From Dyadobacter jiangsuensis (lineage in GTDB: Bacteria > Bacteroidota > Bacteroidia > Cytophagales > Spirosomataceae), in NCBI RefSeq assembly GCF_003014695.1, contig NZ_PYAS01000002.1:372001-436000 (forward strand): a stretch of DNA of 64,000 nucleotides. Reading direction: 5' to 3'. The notes below the pieces were generated by a model. That model saw only the letters and a program-made list of their open reading frames with translations, had not been told where the DNA came from and did not search any database. Below are positions 52,179 through 61,598 of the stretch, in pieces. The position numbers were made by a program, and so were the translations under genes. Numbering within the stretch: position 1 is the first letter of the stretch; each line of letters opens with the position of its first letter.

Positions 52179-53369
52179 TTAATCTTCCCCCACACCGGCG
52201 ATGTTATTCCAGCGGCCCCAGTTTACGGATGCTTCATAATCCAGGAGCAGGCTTTCAAAATACATCGCGCCCCAGGTCCAGTTAATGTCCAGGTCGTCGA
52301 CGAGATATTGAGCCGCGGATTCGCGCTCGGCAGCGGTAATGAAACCGGTGATAGCCAGCTTTTGGATAATAGCATTTATTGCCTGACTTTCGGTTTGTCC
52401 GTTTATCCATTTTTCAAATGCGGCATTGTCATTCTTCCAGCGACGGTTGAAATGATGTTTCACCCCACTCGGCTTGAACATCCGCGGACCAAACCGGAGC
52501 AACGTCCAATGCAGGAATTCCCGTTTCAGCAGGTTGGTAATGATAGGATCTTCCGTTACGGCATGCGACTGGGCAGTTTTGACACTCCGATAGATGTAAG
52601 ATGCCGAAATACAGCCCAGCGATAACCAATCGGAAAGCCGTGTGTCGGTAAGGGGCTCTGCCGATGCGTAGGCAATGTCCTTTTTTACATATTGCGCTAC
52701 ATACTCCTTCAAAACTGCCAATGCGTGGGTTTCTCCGCCTGTGGATGCACCGGAGATTTCTCCCGGCAGCTCTTTCGGATCAATGCCCAGTTCCGGTAAT
52801 CCGGGAATGGCGCCGGCTTCGAAATCGGCTGGCAATGTAATTGCTTCCGGCGTAGGGAACTGGTCCTTAATTTTAAGATCGTTGCTTAGCAGGCGTTCGA
52901 ATTCCGAAAAGCCGGACGGCAGCTTCGACACCGGGAATGGGAGATCAAATGCACTGATCATCGTGTCCATCCAGAACAGTTTGATATCGACGTTCGCCGT
53001 TTTGAGGTTTTTACTCAATGAAGACTCGATGCGGGTTTCCTGTGGGGCTATTTCCTTACTCGTGTAAACATAGTCGGCATTGTAATCTTCGGCCAGTTTA
53101 GCCACAATCTCTTCCGGCTTACCGGTGCGGATGAGCAAGTCGCCGCCCTTTTGCCGGATATTTTTGCGAAGCTCGGCAACGGATTCGATCAGGAAGCGTG
53201 CGCGTAATGCGCCGGTTCTGCGAAAGCCGAGTTTGGTTTTCTCAAATTGACGGGGATCAAAAACATATACGGGTATGATCTCGCTGGCGGAACCAACGGC
53301 AGCGGAAAGCGCCTGGTTATCCTTTAACCTCAAATCATTCCTGAACCAATAGATTATGCGTCGGGCCAT
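52179..53369 (-). CDS. DASH-like cryptochrome/photolyase with altered flavin-site motifs
   Basis: A 396-residue member of the cryptochrome/photolyase family. The N-terminal antenna domain is standard (RIIYWFRNDLRLKDNQAL, PVYVFDPRQF), as are SDWLSLGCISASYIYRSV and the DASH-type ending NWGRWNNIAGVGED. The C-terminal FAD domain departs from the family: the stretch that normally reads W..G.TG.P.VDA.MR is here WINGQTESQAINAIIQ, and the S-N-R-G-R-Q element is TAAERESAAQ. Length is below the usual 430-490 residues. It is an intact frame, so not a pseudogene, but flavin binding and DNA repair cannot be assumed. Single gene with no clear partners. Confidence 0.88.
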   Translation of the reverse strand: MARRIIYWFRNDLRLKDNQALSAAVGSASEIIPVYVFDPRQFEKTKLGFRRTGALRARFLIESVAELRKNIRQKGGDLLIRTGKPEEIVAKLAEDYNADYVYTSKEIAPQETRIESSLSKNLKTANVDIKLFWMDTMISAFDLPFPVSKLPSGFSEFERLLSNDLKIKDQFPTPEAITLPADFEAGAIPGLPELGIDPKELPGEISGASTGGETHALAVLKEYVAQYVKKDIAYASAEPLTDTRLSDWLSLGCISASYIYRSVKTAQSHAVTEDPIITNLLKREFLHWTLLRFGPRMFKPSGVKHHFNRRWKNDNAAFEKWINGQTESQAINAIIQKLAITGFITAAERESAAQYLVDDLDINWTWGAMYFESLLLDYEASVNWGRWNNIAGVGED

Positions 53370-53439
53370 TTATTACTAACTGATAATTATTCTTCGGGAT
53401 ATATTGTAAATGCAAGTATACGAAAAATGAACCGGGCGT

Positions 53440-53485
53440 ATAAGAAAAAGCCCGCTGCGAAATCGATCGGTTCACAGCGGGCTTT
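53440..53485 (-). terminator. Rho-independent terminator of the PorE-like gene
   Basis: An 11-bp perfect stem (53475-53485 with 53447-53457) starts 16 bases past the stop at 53501; on the minus strand it is followed by TTCTTATACG after a T-rich arm end. Confidence 0.75.
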
Positions 53486-53500
53486 CTATCGTCGGGTAAA

Positions 53501-55522
53501 TCAATAACTCAGGATCGTGAATTCGGTACGACGGTTGCGCTGGTGCTCTTCCTCTGTTTTGGCATTGGGGATAATGAGTTCCCTTTCACCGTAACCTTTG
53601 GCTTCCATCCTGTCGGCTTCGATACCCTTTGAATTCAGGTAAGCCACGGCCGACTCGGCACGGTTTTGCGAGAGCGTCATGTTGTAGGCGTCGGTTGCAC
53701 GTGCATCCGTATGCGAACTGAGCTCGATCGTCATCGTCGGGTTATCTTTCAGGATCTGAACGAGCTTGTCCAGCTCCACGGCGGCGTCCGGGCGGATATT
53801 GTATTTGTTCAAATCGTAGTAGATGTTTTCCAGAACGAAAGTTTTGTTCAGTTCCAGTTTGTCGAGCTTGACGATCACATTGAATGTGGTGTCCGTCAGT
53901 TCTTTGGTCAGGAATATCGGCGGAATGTTACGGCCCGACATCGAGAATGGCTCGCGCTTGCTGATATAGCCTTTACGTTGAACGAGGAGTTGGTATGACT
54001 TACCTTCTTCTACCGGCTGTCTGCCAAACTTGCCGTCCTTGGCAGTTGGGAACTCGGCGACCTGCGTATCCGACGTGTCCGGCAGAATGTGCACCACGGC
54101 CGAATCGATCGGGGTAGGGGTTTCTCCATTATCGAGCACGGTTCCGGCCAGGAAGTAGCGCACCACTTTCCGTTTGCCATTAATATAGTTCGGGTTGTTC
54201 GGGTTAAGCGGATCGTTCGGGTCGTTGTGTTTCGCGATTTTGGTCGTGTCCTCTTCTTCCGGTCCGGAGAAATAGTAAATGTCGTCGTCACCCTTGCCGC
54301 CATCGCGGTTGGATGCGAAGAAGCCCTTGGTCAGATTTTGGTAAAATACCAGTCCGAAATCGTCCTGCGGGCTGTTGAATGGGAGTCCCATGTTTTCGAT
54401 CGTAATCACACCCTGTGTTCTGGTTGCTGAAAACAAATCGAGCTTGCCGAGACCCGGGTGGCCATCGGAAGCGAAATAGAGTTTTCCACCCTCGGCTACG
54501 TAGGGGAACATGTCGTCGCCAGGGGTATTAATGTCGCGACCCATGTTCACCGGACGGCTGAACCGGCCTGATGCGTCCATATTGGTCCGGTAGATGTCGA
54601 TGCCGCCTATACCGCCTGCGCGGTTGGAAGCGAAGTACAGTGTTTTGCCGTCACGCGAGAATGCGGGCGAGCCGTCCCATGCGAGGGAATCGTTGATAGG
54701 CAGAATTGCGGGTGGCGTCCATTGCCCATTGATGTTACGGCTCATGTAAAGATCCACATCCACGCCGCCGTTCTTTTTGCCGGTATTACCTCTTGCAAAA
54801 ACGAGTGTTTTACCGTCCGGAGAGAATGCGGGTGAGCCTTCATTGGCATCAGGAGAGAAAATTTCCTGACTAAACACCACCGGGTTTCCTTGTGTGTTAC
54901 CCGCGTCCGATGCGATATTGATTTTATAGAGTCCCAGCATCGGCTGGCCGTTGTTCTTATAGATTTTTTCTTTTTTGGAAGAAGAGAAAACCAGCTCATT
55001 ACCGACCACGGTAGGTGAAAACTCAGAACCTGCCGTATTGAGGGGAAGCGATTTCAGCGTGACCTCCATTTTAGTGGTTTTCAACCGATCGGCGATTTTC
55101 AGGATCTCGACTTCGCGCAATGCACGTTCCTGCAAGTTCTGCGGTACGTTCTGGCCTTTGGCGAACTCAGCGAACTGGGCGGAAGCGTCGGCATAGTCCC
55201 CGGTTGTTTTCAATGCATAGGCATACTGAAAACGGGCATCGGGATTGGTAATGCCTCCGTCGAGCGCTTTTTTGTAATAGGGGACAGCCTCTTTGAAGCG
55301 GTTGGAGAGGCGGTAGGATTCGGCGATCAGGTAGCTCGTCTGTGCCGGTTCAATATTGGCTTCGGCGGCTTTCTGGAAACCCTTGATGGCAAGGTCGTAT
55401 TCTCCGTTCGCAAATTTCTTTTGGCCGTCTTTGTATGCCTGCATCGCCGAGTTGCAGCCGGACAAGTATAAACACGAAGCAAAACAAACTATGAGAGTAA
55501 AGTAACTCCGGAAAAGTTTCAT
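53501..55522 (-). CDS. PorE-like TPR/PD40/OmpA outer-membrane lipoprotein
   Basis: A 673-residue lipoprotein (lipobox YLSGC, Cys23). TPR repeats (about 25-140: GEYDLAIKGFQKAAEANIEPAQ, FKEAVPYYKKALDGGITNPDA) are followed by a PD40 propeller (about 185-420: GSPAFSPDGKTLVFARGN, GSPAFSRDGKTLYFASNRAGG), a carboxypeptidase-regulatory-like module (GKFGRQPVEEGKSYQLLV) and an OmpA C-terminal peptidoglycan-binding domain (ELSSHTDARATDAYNMTLSQ, RAESAVAYLNSKGI). This order is that of PorE, a type IX secretion component, and of related Bacteroidota proteins. A T9SS assignment fits the sorting tail on the S8 protease, but paralogues exist. ATG 55522 is used since it opens the signal peptide. Confidence 0.85.
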   Translation of the reverse strand: MKLFRSYFTLIVCFASCLYLSGCNSAMQAYKDGQKKFANGEYDLAIKGFQKAAEANIEPAQTSYLIAESYRLSNRFKEAVPYYKKALDGGITNPDARFQYAYALKTTGDYADASAQFAEFAKGQNVPQNLQERALREVEILKIADRLKTTKMEVTLKSLPLNTAGSEFSPTVVGNELVFSSSKKEKIYKNNGQPMLGLYKINIASDAGNTQGNPVVFSQEIFSPDANEGSPAFSPDGKTLVFARGNTGKKNGGVDVDLYMSRNINGQWTPPAILPINDSLAWDGSPAFSRDGKTLYFASNRAGGIGGIDIYRTNMDASGRFSRPVNMGRDINTPGDDMFPYVAEGGKLYFASDGHPGLGKLDLFSATRTQGVITIENMGLPFNSPQDDFGLVFYQNLTKGFFASNRDGGKGDDDIYYFSGPEEEDTTKIAKHNDPNDPLNPNNPNYINGKRKVVRYFLAGTVLDNGETPTPIDSAVVHILPDTSDTQVAEFPTAKDGKFGRQPVEEGKSYQLLVQRKGYISKREPFSMSGRNIPPIFLTKELTDTTFNVIVKLDKLELNKTFVLENIYYDLNKYNIRPDAAVELDKLVQILKDNPTMTIELSSHTDARATDAYNMTLSQNRAESAVAYLNSKGIEADRMEAKGYGERELIIPNAKTEEEHQRNRRTEFTILSY

Positions 55523-55724
55523 AATGTAGAGTATAAAATCAAACGATTCGACGCGCACTGGGTTTCTGAAAAACAATACTAATAAACAACGATTGGAAAT
55601 AAAATTCGGGATACTATATAGGAAGAATTTTATTCGAAAAATGAGCTTTTCATGAATTTCTGCTGCATTTATCCGCCGGAACCCACCATTCTTTCCAAAT
55701 CCAACGGTTACATATCGATCATTT

Positions 55725-55799
55725 CCTGACTACTGCCTGACAACCTCCTGACCACAACATGACTATTTCCTGACCACTACCTGACAACTCCTGACAGAG
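55725..55799. repeat. Seven-unit 11-bp CCTGAC tandem array upstream of rpsL
   Basis: CCTGAC begins at 55725, 55736, 55747, 55758 (as CATGAC), 55769, 55780 and 55790. Intervals are 11, 11, 11, 11, 11 and 10 bases; the consensus unit is CCTGACNACTN. The array ends 36 bases before the rpsL -33 element. Confidence 0.85.
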
Positions 55800-55835
55800 A
55801 ATGGTGGGGAGCGGGCGAAAAAAAGTTGTTAACGG

Positions 55836-55866
55836 TTTGTAAATCAAGGATGGTTTATTACTTTTG
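55836..55866 (+). promoter_or_regulatory. Promoter of rpsL-rpsG
   Basis: TTTG at 55836-55839, 19-base spacer, TACTTTTG at 55859-55866: an exact match to the Bacteroidota sigma-A consensus. Transcription should begin a few bases downstream, about 70 bases before the rpsL ATG. Confidence 0.85.
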
Positions 55867-55941
55867 CAGTCCGATTTTTCGGGAAAAGTGTTTATATAAC
55901 AAACGGCCGATTAGTTAATCGTGTCAAAATCAAATTGTTAA

Positions 55942-56355
55942 ATGCCTACTATTTCACAATTAGTCCGTAAAGGTAGAGAGACCATTACATGGAAATCCAA
56001 GTCTCCGGCTTTGGATTCATGCCCTCAGCGTCGGGGCGTGTGCACCCGGGTGTACACTACTACGCCTAAGAAGCCAAACTCGGCGCTTCGTAAAGTAGCC
56101 CGTGTTCGTCTGTCGAACAACAAGGAGGTGAACGCCTACATCCCAGGTGAAGGCCACAACCTGCAAGAGCACTCGATCGTATTGATCCGTGGTGGACGTG
56201 TAAAGGATTTGCCAGGTGTTCGTTACCACATCATCCGCGGTGCATTGGATACTGCAGGTGTTAACGGCCGTAAGCAACGTCGTTCTAAATACGGTGCTAA
56301 GCGCCCGAAACCAGGACAAGCTCCGGCAGCACCAGTAAAAGGTAAGAAAAAATAA
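55942..56355 (+). CDS. rpsL: Ribosomal protein S12
   Basis: A 137-residue component of the 30S decoding centre. The universally conserved loops [20 protein letters not shown] and [19 protein letters not shown] are complete, and the lysines whose change gives streptomycin resistance (Lys43 and Lys88 regions) are wild-type. The C-terminal tail ([12 protein letters not shown]) is slightly longer than in E. coli and basic. First gene of a unit with rpsG, 120 bases apart; the terminator at 56969 closes it. Confidence 0.98.
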   Translation: MPTISQLVRKGRETITWKSKSPALDSCPQRRGVCTRVYTTTPKKPNSALRKVARVRLSNNKEVNAYIPGEGHNLQEHSIVLIRGGRVKDLPGVRYHIIRGALDTAGVNGRKQRRSKYGAKRPKPGQAPAAPVKGKKK

Positions 56356-56475
56356 AAAGTAACTCTCTCTGCTTTTATTAAGTAATTCAAATCTTATAAA
56401 AGGGAAGTAATCCTGATCATTACCTCAGGGTGAATAAGTTGCAAAACGAAACCTCGTTAAAAAAATTAAGACAAA

Positions 56476-56943
56476 ATGAGAAAGTCGAAACCTAAGAAAA
56501 GATATATCCTTCCTGATCCTAAGTTCAGGGACGTACAGGTTACCAAATTCGTTAACAACCTGATGTACGAAGGAAAGAAGAGCATTGCCTTCACTATTTT
56601 CTACGATGCATTGGAACTGGTTGAGAAAAAAACCAGCGAAAATGGTCTGGAAACATGGAGAAAAGCATTGAACAATGTTACTCCTTCTGTGGAAGTGAAG
56701 AGCCGTCGTGTAGGTGGTGCTACTTTCCAGGTTCCTACCGAAGTTCGTCCTGAGCGCAAGCAGTCGTTGGGCATGAAATGGTTGATCAACTATTCCCGCA
56801 AGCGTGGCGAAAAGACAATGGTTGACCGTCTGGCTGGCGAAATCATCGCTGCTGCGAAAGGTGAAGGTGCTGCTGTGAAGAAGAAAGACGATACGCACCG
56901 TATGGCAGATGCCAACAAGGCGTTCTCGCACTTCCGTTTCTAA
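56476..56943 (+). CDS. rpsG: Ribosomal protein S7
   Basis: A 155-residue protein that nucleates assembly of the 30S head domain on 16S rRNA. It shows [37 protein letters not shown], and the ending [16 protein letters not shown]. Length is normal for bacteria lacking the extended C-terminal tail. It is separated from rpsL by a 120-base spacer and followed 25 bases later by a strong terminator, so fusA is not simply co-transcribed as in E. coli. Confidence 0.98.
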   Translation: MRKSKPKKRYILPDPKFRDVQVTKFVNNLMYEGKKSIAFTIFYDALELVEKKTSENGLETWRKALNNVTPSVEVKSRRVGGATFQVPTEVRPERKQSLGMKWLINYSRKRGEKTMVDRLAGEIIAAAKGEGAAVKKKDDTHRMADANKAFSHFRF

Positions 56944-56968
56944 TCAGGAGCGCAGACATAGATTATGG

Positions 56969-57008
56969 TCGGGAGCCCGGTTTGTCCGGGTTCCCGATTT
57001 TTATTTTA
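56969..57008 (+). terminator. Rho-independent terminator after rpsG
   Basis: A 12-bp GC-rich stem (56969-56980 with 56986-56997, one G/T pair) with a 5-base loop is followed by TTTTTATTTT. It separates rpsL-rpsG from fusA. Confidence 0.85.
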
Positions 57009-57038
57009 GTGGTTTTGAGAAAAATAACTTTTCCTTAA

Positions 57039-57069
57039 TTGTTTTTATAATCAACAATTTATACTTTTG
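57039..57069 (+). promoter_or_regulatory. Promoter of fusA
   Basis: TTG at 57039-57041, then a 20-base spacer, then TACTTTTG at 57062-57069, right after the rpsG terminator. It leaves a leader of about 100 bases before the fusA ATG at 57172. Confidence 0.8.
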
Positions 57070-57171
57070 CGCTCTGAATTTTCAAAACCAGCACTTTACG
57101 CTAAGAGGAAAGTTCGAACAGCTTCGCATTGAATTGCACTTTGAATATAAAAAAACACATCACCATCTGTC

Positions 57172-59292
57172 ATGGCACGTGATTTAAGATTAACAAGAAA
57201 CATAGGTATTGCTGCGCACATCGATGCCGGTAAAACAACGACAACGGAGCGTATCCTTTACTACGCAGGGGTTAGCCACAAAATCGGAGAGGTGCACGAT
57301 GGTGCTGCTACGATGGACTGGATGGAGCAGGAGCAGGAGCGTGGTATCACTATTACTTCCGCTGCTACGACTGTTAACTGGAACTACCGCAACGAGAAAT
57401 ACCACATCAACATCATCGATACTCCGGGACACGTTGACTTCACCGTTGAAGTAAACCGTTCTCTTCGTGTATTGGATGGTCTTGTGTTCCTTTTCAGTGC
57501 AGTAGATGGTGTTGAGCCTCAGTCAGAAACTAACTGGCGTCTGGCTAACAACTATAATGTTGCCCGTATCGGTTTCGTAAACAAAATGGACCGTTCAGGT
57601 GCTGACTTCCTGAAAGTTTGTACGCAGGTGAAAGAAATGCTGGGCAGCTACGCTGTACCTCTTCAATTGCCTATCGGCGCAGAAGATACTTTCCGTGGTG
57701 TGGTTGACCTCGTTAACTTCCGCGGTATCGAGTGGAACGAAGCTGATAAAGGTATGACTTTCACTGAGGTGCCTATTCCTGACGATATGCTGGAAGAAGC
57801 TACCGAATGGAGAGAGAAATTGCTCGAAGCGGTTGCTGAGTTCGACGACACTTTGATGGAGAAATATTTTGAAGATCCTAACTCGATCTCGGAAGACGAA
57901 ATCCTTGCTGCATTGCGCGCTGCGACTATCAGCATGAAGATCGTTCCGATGGTGTGCGGTTCTTCTTTCAAAAACAAAGGCGTTCAAACTATGCTGGATT
58001 ACGTGATGGCTATCCTGCCTTCACCACTGGATCGCGAGAACATCGTTGGTACAGATCCACGCACTGGTGCTGAAATCAGCCGTAAGCCGTCTGAAACAGA
58101 TCCTTTCTGTGCATTGGCATTCAAAATTGCAACGGACCCTTACGTAGGTCGCCTTTGCTTCATCCGTTCTTACTCGGGTGTACTAGAATCAGGTTCTTAT
58201 GTATTGAACAACCGTTCAGGAAACAAAGAGCGTATCTCCCGTATTTTCCAAATGCACGCCAACAAGCAAAATCAGATCGACAAGCTTGAAGCAGGTGATA
58301 TTGGTGCGGTAGTAGGTTTTAAAGATATCAAAACAGGAGATACCCTTTCAGAAGAGAAATCGCCTATCATCCTCGAATCAATGGTGTTCCCAGAGCCGGT
58401 AATCGGTTATGCGATCGAGCCTAAGAAAGCGGCTGACAGCGATAACTTCTCGAAAGCGATCACCAAACTGATCGAAGAAGATCCGACTCTTCAGGTTGAA
58501 TCTAACGAGGAGACTGGTCAAACGATCATCAAAGGTATGGGTGAGCTTCACCTTGAAATCATCATCGACCGTATGCGTCGTGAGTTCAAAGTGGAAGTAA
58601 ACCAGGGTGCTCCTCAGGTTGCTTACAAAGAGATCCTTACCAAGAACTTCGAACACCGCGAGGTTTACAAGAAACAAACGGGTGGTCGTGGTAAATTCGC
58701 TGATATCGTATTCGAAATCGGGCCACGTGACGATAACGAGGAAGGTAAAGAGCCGAAACAAGGCTTGCAGTTTGTGAACGAAGTTGTGGGTGGTGCTATC
58801 CCTCGCGAATTCATCGCTCCTGTACAGAAAGGTTTCGAAGCTGCGATGATCAACGGTGCATTGGCAGGGTTCCCATTGGATTCCATGAAAGTGCGTTTGT
58901 TCCACGGTTCATTCCACGATGTCGATTCAGATTCACTCTCTTTCGAATTGGCTGCCAAGCTTGGTTTCAAAGAAGCTGCGCGTAACGCCGGATCGAAATT
59001 GCTGGAACCGATCATGCACGTAGAAGTTCTGACTCCGGACGAGTATACTGGTCCTATCACAGGTGACTTGAACCGTCGTCGTGGTATCATGCGCGGTATG
59101 GACACCCGTAACGGTGCGCAGGTGATTAAGGCTGATGTACCTTTGTCAGAATTGTTCGGTTACGTAACTGACCTTCGTACGATGTCATCAGGCCGTGCTA
59201 CTGCATCCTTGACATTCGCTTACTACGAAATCGTACCGAATAACATCGCTGAGGGTGTTATCGAGAAGGCGAAAGGTCTCGTTAAAGCTTAA
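57172..59292 (+). CDS. fusA: Translation elongation factor G
   Basis: A 706-residue GTPase that drives ribosomal translocation. GTP-binding motifs are AHIDAGKTT, the G2-containing [18 protein letters not shown] and NKMD in the first 170 residues. The domain II-V phrases [30 protein letters not shown], and the ending [21 protein letters not shown] are intact. It lies in the usual str-operon position after rpsL and rpsG but has its own promoter (57039) and terminator (59300). The start ATG at 57172 fits the family N-terminus [12 protein letters not shown]. Confidence 0.98.
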   Translation: MARDLRLTRNIGIAAHIDAGKTTTTERILYYAGVSHKIGEVHDGAATMDWMEQEQERGITITSAATTVNWNYRNEKYHINIIDTPGHVDFTVEVNRSLRVLDGLVFLFSAVDGVEPQSETNWRLANNYNVARIGFVNKMDRSGADFLKVCTQVKEMLGSYAVPLQLPIGAEDTFRGVVDLVNFRGIEWNEADKGMTFTEVPIPDDMLEEATEWREKLLEAVAEFDDTLMEKYFEDPNSISEDEILAALRAATISMKIVPMVCGSSFKNKGVQTMLDYVMAILPSPLDRENIVGTDPRTGAEISRKPSETDPFCALAFKIATDPYVGRLCFIRSYSGVLESGSYVLNNRSGNKERISRIFQMHANKQNQIDKLEAGDIGAVVGFKDIKTGDTLSEEKSPIILESMVFPEPVIGYAIEPKKAADSDNFSKAITKLIEEDPTLQVESNEETGQTIIKGMGELHLEIIIDRMRREFKVEVNQGAPQVAYKEILTKNFEHREVYKKQTGGRGKFADIVFEIGPRDDNEEGKEPKQGLQFVNEVVGGAIPREFIAPVQKGFEAAMINGALAGFPLDSMKVRLFHGSFHDVDSDSLSFELAAKLGFKEAARNAGSKLLEPIMHVEVLTPDEYTGPITGDLNRRRGIMRGMDTRNGAQVIKADVPLSELFGYVTDLRTMSSGRATASLTFAYYEIVPNNIAEGVIEKAKGLVKA

Positions 59293-59299
59293 TACATTT

Positions 59300-59336
59300 A
59301 AAGCGTTGCAGGAGCAATTTCTGCAACGCTTTCTTT
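59300..59336 (+). terminator. Terminator after fusA
   Basis: A perfect 12-bp stem (59300-59311 with 59321-59332) with a 9-base loop starts 8 bases past the fusA stop and is followed by TCTTTATG. The T-run is short, so it may leak. Confidence 0.7.
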
Positions 59337-59427
59337 ATGATATAGCCTGTGAAGTAAATGGTTCTTTTGCAGGTGTAATTGTCAGGTAACCTGGCGAGAT
59401 TTTCTGAACCGGAAACAAACCAATACA

Positions 59428-59733
59428 ATGAATCAAAAGATCCGTATCAAACTTCGGTCATTCGACCACAACTTGGTTGACAAATCAGCTGAGAAAATCG
59501 TTAAGGCAGTAAAGGCAACAGGCGCGGTAGTAAGCGGTCCTATTCCTTTGCCTACAAAGACAGAGAAATTCACTGTTCTTCGTTCGCCGCACGTTAACAA
59601 GAAATCAAGAGAGCAGTTCCAGCTTTGTACTTACAAGCGTTTGGTGGATATCTTCTCTACAAGTGCAAAAACAGTAGACGCCCTGATGAAGCTCGAATTG
59701 CCAAGCGGTGTTGATGTAGAGATCAAGGTTTAG
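59428..59733 (+). CDS. rpsJ: Ribosomal protein S10
   Basis: A 101-residue 30S protein that also serves as NusE in antitermination. [50 protein letters not shown] and [18 protein letters not shown] cover the whole family length. In most genomes it leads the S10 operon and is followed directly by rplC. Here a 282-base spacer containing palindromes, a terminator and a new promoter box lies between them. A TTCTTTTG at 59362-59369, one mismatch from the -7 box, might be its promoter. Confidence 0.98.
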   Translation: MNQKIRIKLRSFDHNLVDKSAEKIVKAVKATGAVVSGPIPLPTKTEKFTVLRSPHVNKKSREQFQLCTYKRLVDIFSTSAKTVDALMKLELPSGVDVEIKV

Positions 59734-59735
59734 TA

Positions 59736-59862
59736 ATACCGACTTATTCATTAAGTCATCACATAAATTGGATGAAGGTCCGGGTTCCTCTGGAAACCAC
59801 ATCTGAGCTCAGAAAAGCCTGACAGGCAAAGGGTTAACCCCAAAATCAGTCGGCTTATCGAA
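59736..59862 (+). ncRNA. Structured intergenic element between rpsJ and rplC (candidate RNA)
   Basis: An outer 6-bp helix can form between CCGACT (59739-59744) and AGTCGG (59848-59853). Between them lie an imperfect hairpin (59783-59798), the palindromes CTGAGCTCAG (59803-59812) and GGGTTAACCC (59831-59840), and the small hairpin GCCTGACAGGC (59817-59827). No open frame is convincing and no known RNA family is recognised. It ends just before a terminator. It may be a regulatory 3' UTR or a separate small RNA; this is unproven. Confidence 0.35.
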
Positions 59863-59867
59863 AAAAG

Positions 59868-59899
59868 AGGTCAGATGTTCGTTCATCTGACCTTTTTTG
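59868..59899 (+). terminator. Rho-independent terminator after rpsJ and the structured spacer
   Basis: A 10-bp perfect stem (59868-59877 with 59884-59893), a 6-base loop and TTTTTTG directly after it form a textbook terminator. It separates rpsJ from rplC. Confidence 0.85.
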
Positions 59900-59954
59900 C
59901 TGATTATCAGCGAGAAATATTTTTAGGCTGCTAGGATATAAAATTCGTTTTTTC

Positions 59955-59962
59955 TACCTTTG
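59955..59962 (+). promoter_or_regulatory. -7 promoter element upstream of rplC
   Basis: TACCTTTG, followed by CAGTCCG as at rpsL (TACTTTTGCAGTCCG there), lies 54 bases upstream of the rplC ATG. No clear TTTG at the right distance upstream. It probably starts the L3-to-S3 transcript. Confidence 0.65.
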
Positions 59963-60015
59963 CAGTCCGTTTTAAAGAATAAGGGGTTTTTACCTGCTAA
60001 ATTTAAATTTCAAAC

Positions 60016-60636
60016 ATGTCTGGTTTAATTGGTAAAAAAATCGGAATGACTAGTTTGTACAATGCTGACGGGCAGGCTCTGGCATGTACTGTGATCCAAG
60101 CTGGTCCTTGTGTTGTAACACAAGTTAGGTCCGAAGAAAAGGATGGCTATAAGGCTATCCAGTTAGGTTTTGGTGAGAAGAAAGAAAAGAACACCTCCCA
60201 GCCTCTGATTGGCCACTTCAAGAAAGCCAACACGACTCCCAAGCAAAAATTGGTTGAGTTCAAGGAATTCGAAGTGGAACATGAACTTGGAACTTCATTG
60301 TCCGTACAGGACATCTTTGAAGAAGGCGAGTTTGTTGACGTAGTAGGATCTGCCAAAGGTCGTGGTTTCCAAGGTGTTGTAAAACGTCACGGATTCGGCG
60401 GGGTAGGTGGTCAGACGCACGGTCAGCACAACAGGGCCCGTCACCCAGGTTCGATTGGTGCTTGTTCATTCCCATCACGCGTATTCAAAGGTATCCGTAT
60501 GGGTGGACGCATGGGTAACAATCGTGTAAAGATTCAGAATTTGCGTATTCTGAAAGTGATACCTGAGCAAAACATTCTCGTTGTGAGTGGCTCGGTACCT
60601 GGTTCAAAGAATTCATTTCTAATCATTGAGAAGTAG
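60016..60636 (+). CDS. rplC: Ribosomal protein L3
   Basis: A 206-residue protein of the 50S subunit near the peptidyl transferase centre. [53 protein letters not shown] and [15 protein letters not shown] cover the family from end to end. It opens the unit rplC-rplD-rplW-rplB-rpsS-rplV-rpsC, with its own promoter element. rplD follows after five bases. Confidence 0.98.
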   Translation: MSGLIGKKIGMTSLYNADGQALACTVIQAGPCVVTQVRSEEKDGYKAIQLGFGEKKEKNTSQPLIGHFKKANTTPKQKLVEFKEFEVEHELGTSLSVQDIFEEGEFVDVVGSAKGRGFQGVVKRHGFGGVGGQTHGQHNRARHPGSIGACSFPSRVFKGIRMGGRMGNNRVKIQNLRILKVIPEQNILVVSGSVPGSKNSFLIIEK

Positions 60637-60641
60637 TACCA

Positions 60642-61271
60642 ATGGAACTGTCCGTATTAAATATAAAAGGAGAAGATACCGGCAAGAAGGTAAACGTGTC
60701 CGAGGAAGTATTCGGCATCGAACCTAATACGCACGCTATCTATCTCGATGTAAAGCTTTACCTGGCCAACCAGCGTCAGGGAACGCACAAATCAAAGGAG
60801 CGTGCAGAGGTTAGTCTCTCAACACGCAAGCTGAAACGCCAAAAAGGAACCGGCGGTGCTCGTGCAGGTAGCATGAAGTCACCCGTGTTCGTAGGTGGTG
60901 GTCGTATTTTCGGTCCACGCCCACGTACTTACGGTTTCAAGCTGAACAAGAAAGTAAAAGCGCTGGCGCGCAAATCTGCGCTTTCAGTTAAAGCTGCTTC
61001 TTCCGCTATCTCTGTTTTGGAAGCCTTCACTTTTGATGCTCCTAAAACAAAGTCTTACCTGAATGTTTTGAATTCCCTTTCACTGGTGAACACCAAGACA
61101 TTATTGATCCTTCCTGAGATCGATAACAATGTGTACCTGTCAAGCCGTAACATTCCAAAAGCGAAAGTTACTACTGTTGATTCGGTAAATACATATGACC
61201 TGATGAATGCAGACCGTCTTCTGATAAGTGAATCTGCGATTTCTATTTTGGAAACCCAATTGAACAAATAA
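60642..61271 (+). CDS. rplD: Ribosomal protein L4
   Basis: A 209-residue 50S protein that lines the exit tunnel and in E. coli represses its own operon. The tunnel loop [20 protein letters not shown] and [20 protein letters not shown] are present. The start follows rplC by five bases (TAG to ATG) and the end leaves two bases to rplW, so translation is likely coupled. No E. coli-type S10 leader can be judged here. Confidence 0.98.
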   Translation: MELSVLNIKGEDTGKKVNVSEEVFGIEPNTHAIYLDVKLYLANQRQGTHKSKERAEVSLSTRKLKRQKGTGGARAGSMKSPVFVGGGRIFGPRPRTYGFKLNKKVKALARKSALSVKAASSAISVLEAFTFDAPKTKSYLNVLNSLSLVNTKTLLILPEIDNNVYLSSRNIPKAKVTTVDSVNTYDLMNADRLLISESAISILETQLNK

Positions 61272-61273
61272 CA

Positions 61274-61561
61274 ATGAGTGTACTGAAACGTCCGATTATT
61301 ACTGAAAAGGTAACGGCTCAGGGTGGTCAAGGTAAATACGCTTTCGAAGTCTCCCTTACTGCAAACAAGGTAGAGATCAAGAAGGCTGTTGAGAAACTGT
61401 TCGGGGTTACCGTAGAAAGCGTTCACACCATGCGTAGCATTGGTAAAAGCAAATCCCGCACATCGGGAGGTAAGTTTGTCACTGGAAAAACGTCAACTAT
61501 CAAAAAGGCGATCATTACAGTAGCCGAAGGCGAAGCCATCGATATCTACGGTGAAGCCTAG
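61274..61561 (+). CDS. rplW: Ribosomal protein L23
   Basis: A 95-residue protein at the exit tunnel rim and docking site for trigger factor and SRP. It shows VLKRPIITEKVTAQGG, YAFEVSLTANKVEIKKAVEKLFGV and the ending VAEGEAIDIYGEA. Length is normal. Two bases separate it from rplD and 37 from rplB. Confidence 0.97.
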   Translation: MSVLKRPIITEKVTAQGGQGKYAFEVSLTANKVEIKKAVEKLFGVTVESVHTMRSIGKSKSRTSGGKFVTGKTSTIKKAIITVAEGEAIDIYGEA

Positions 61562-61598
61562 TTGAACGATTTTAAATCATTAGACGAGTTAATAGCAA

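Larger units (their letters stand above)
55523..55941. other. 419-base non-coding region upstream of rpsL
   Basis: Divergent spacer between the PorE-like gene (minus) and rpsL (plus). It contains an A/T-rich stretch, a seven-unit CCTGAC tandem repeat at 55725-55799 and the rpsL promoter at 55836-55866. No credible gene was found in it. A long 5' leader of about 70 bases precedes the rpsL ATG. Confidence 0.7.

Noticed and set aside
55725..55799. CRISPR array
   Set aside because: The units are only 11 bases long, tandem with no unique spacers, and no cas genes lie nearby.
56909..57187. 92-codon plus-strand frame between rpsG and fusA
   Set aside because: It spans the rpsG end, a terminator and the fusA promoter; the translation is Phe/Asn-rich without features.
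59736..59862. tRNA or tmRNA gene
   Set aside because: No cloverleaf with a 7-bp acceptor stem, T-loop GTTC-RA or CCA end could be drawn.
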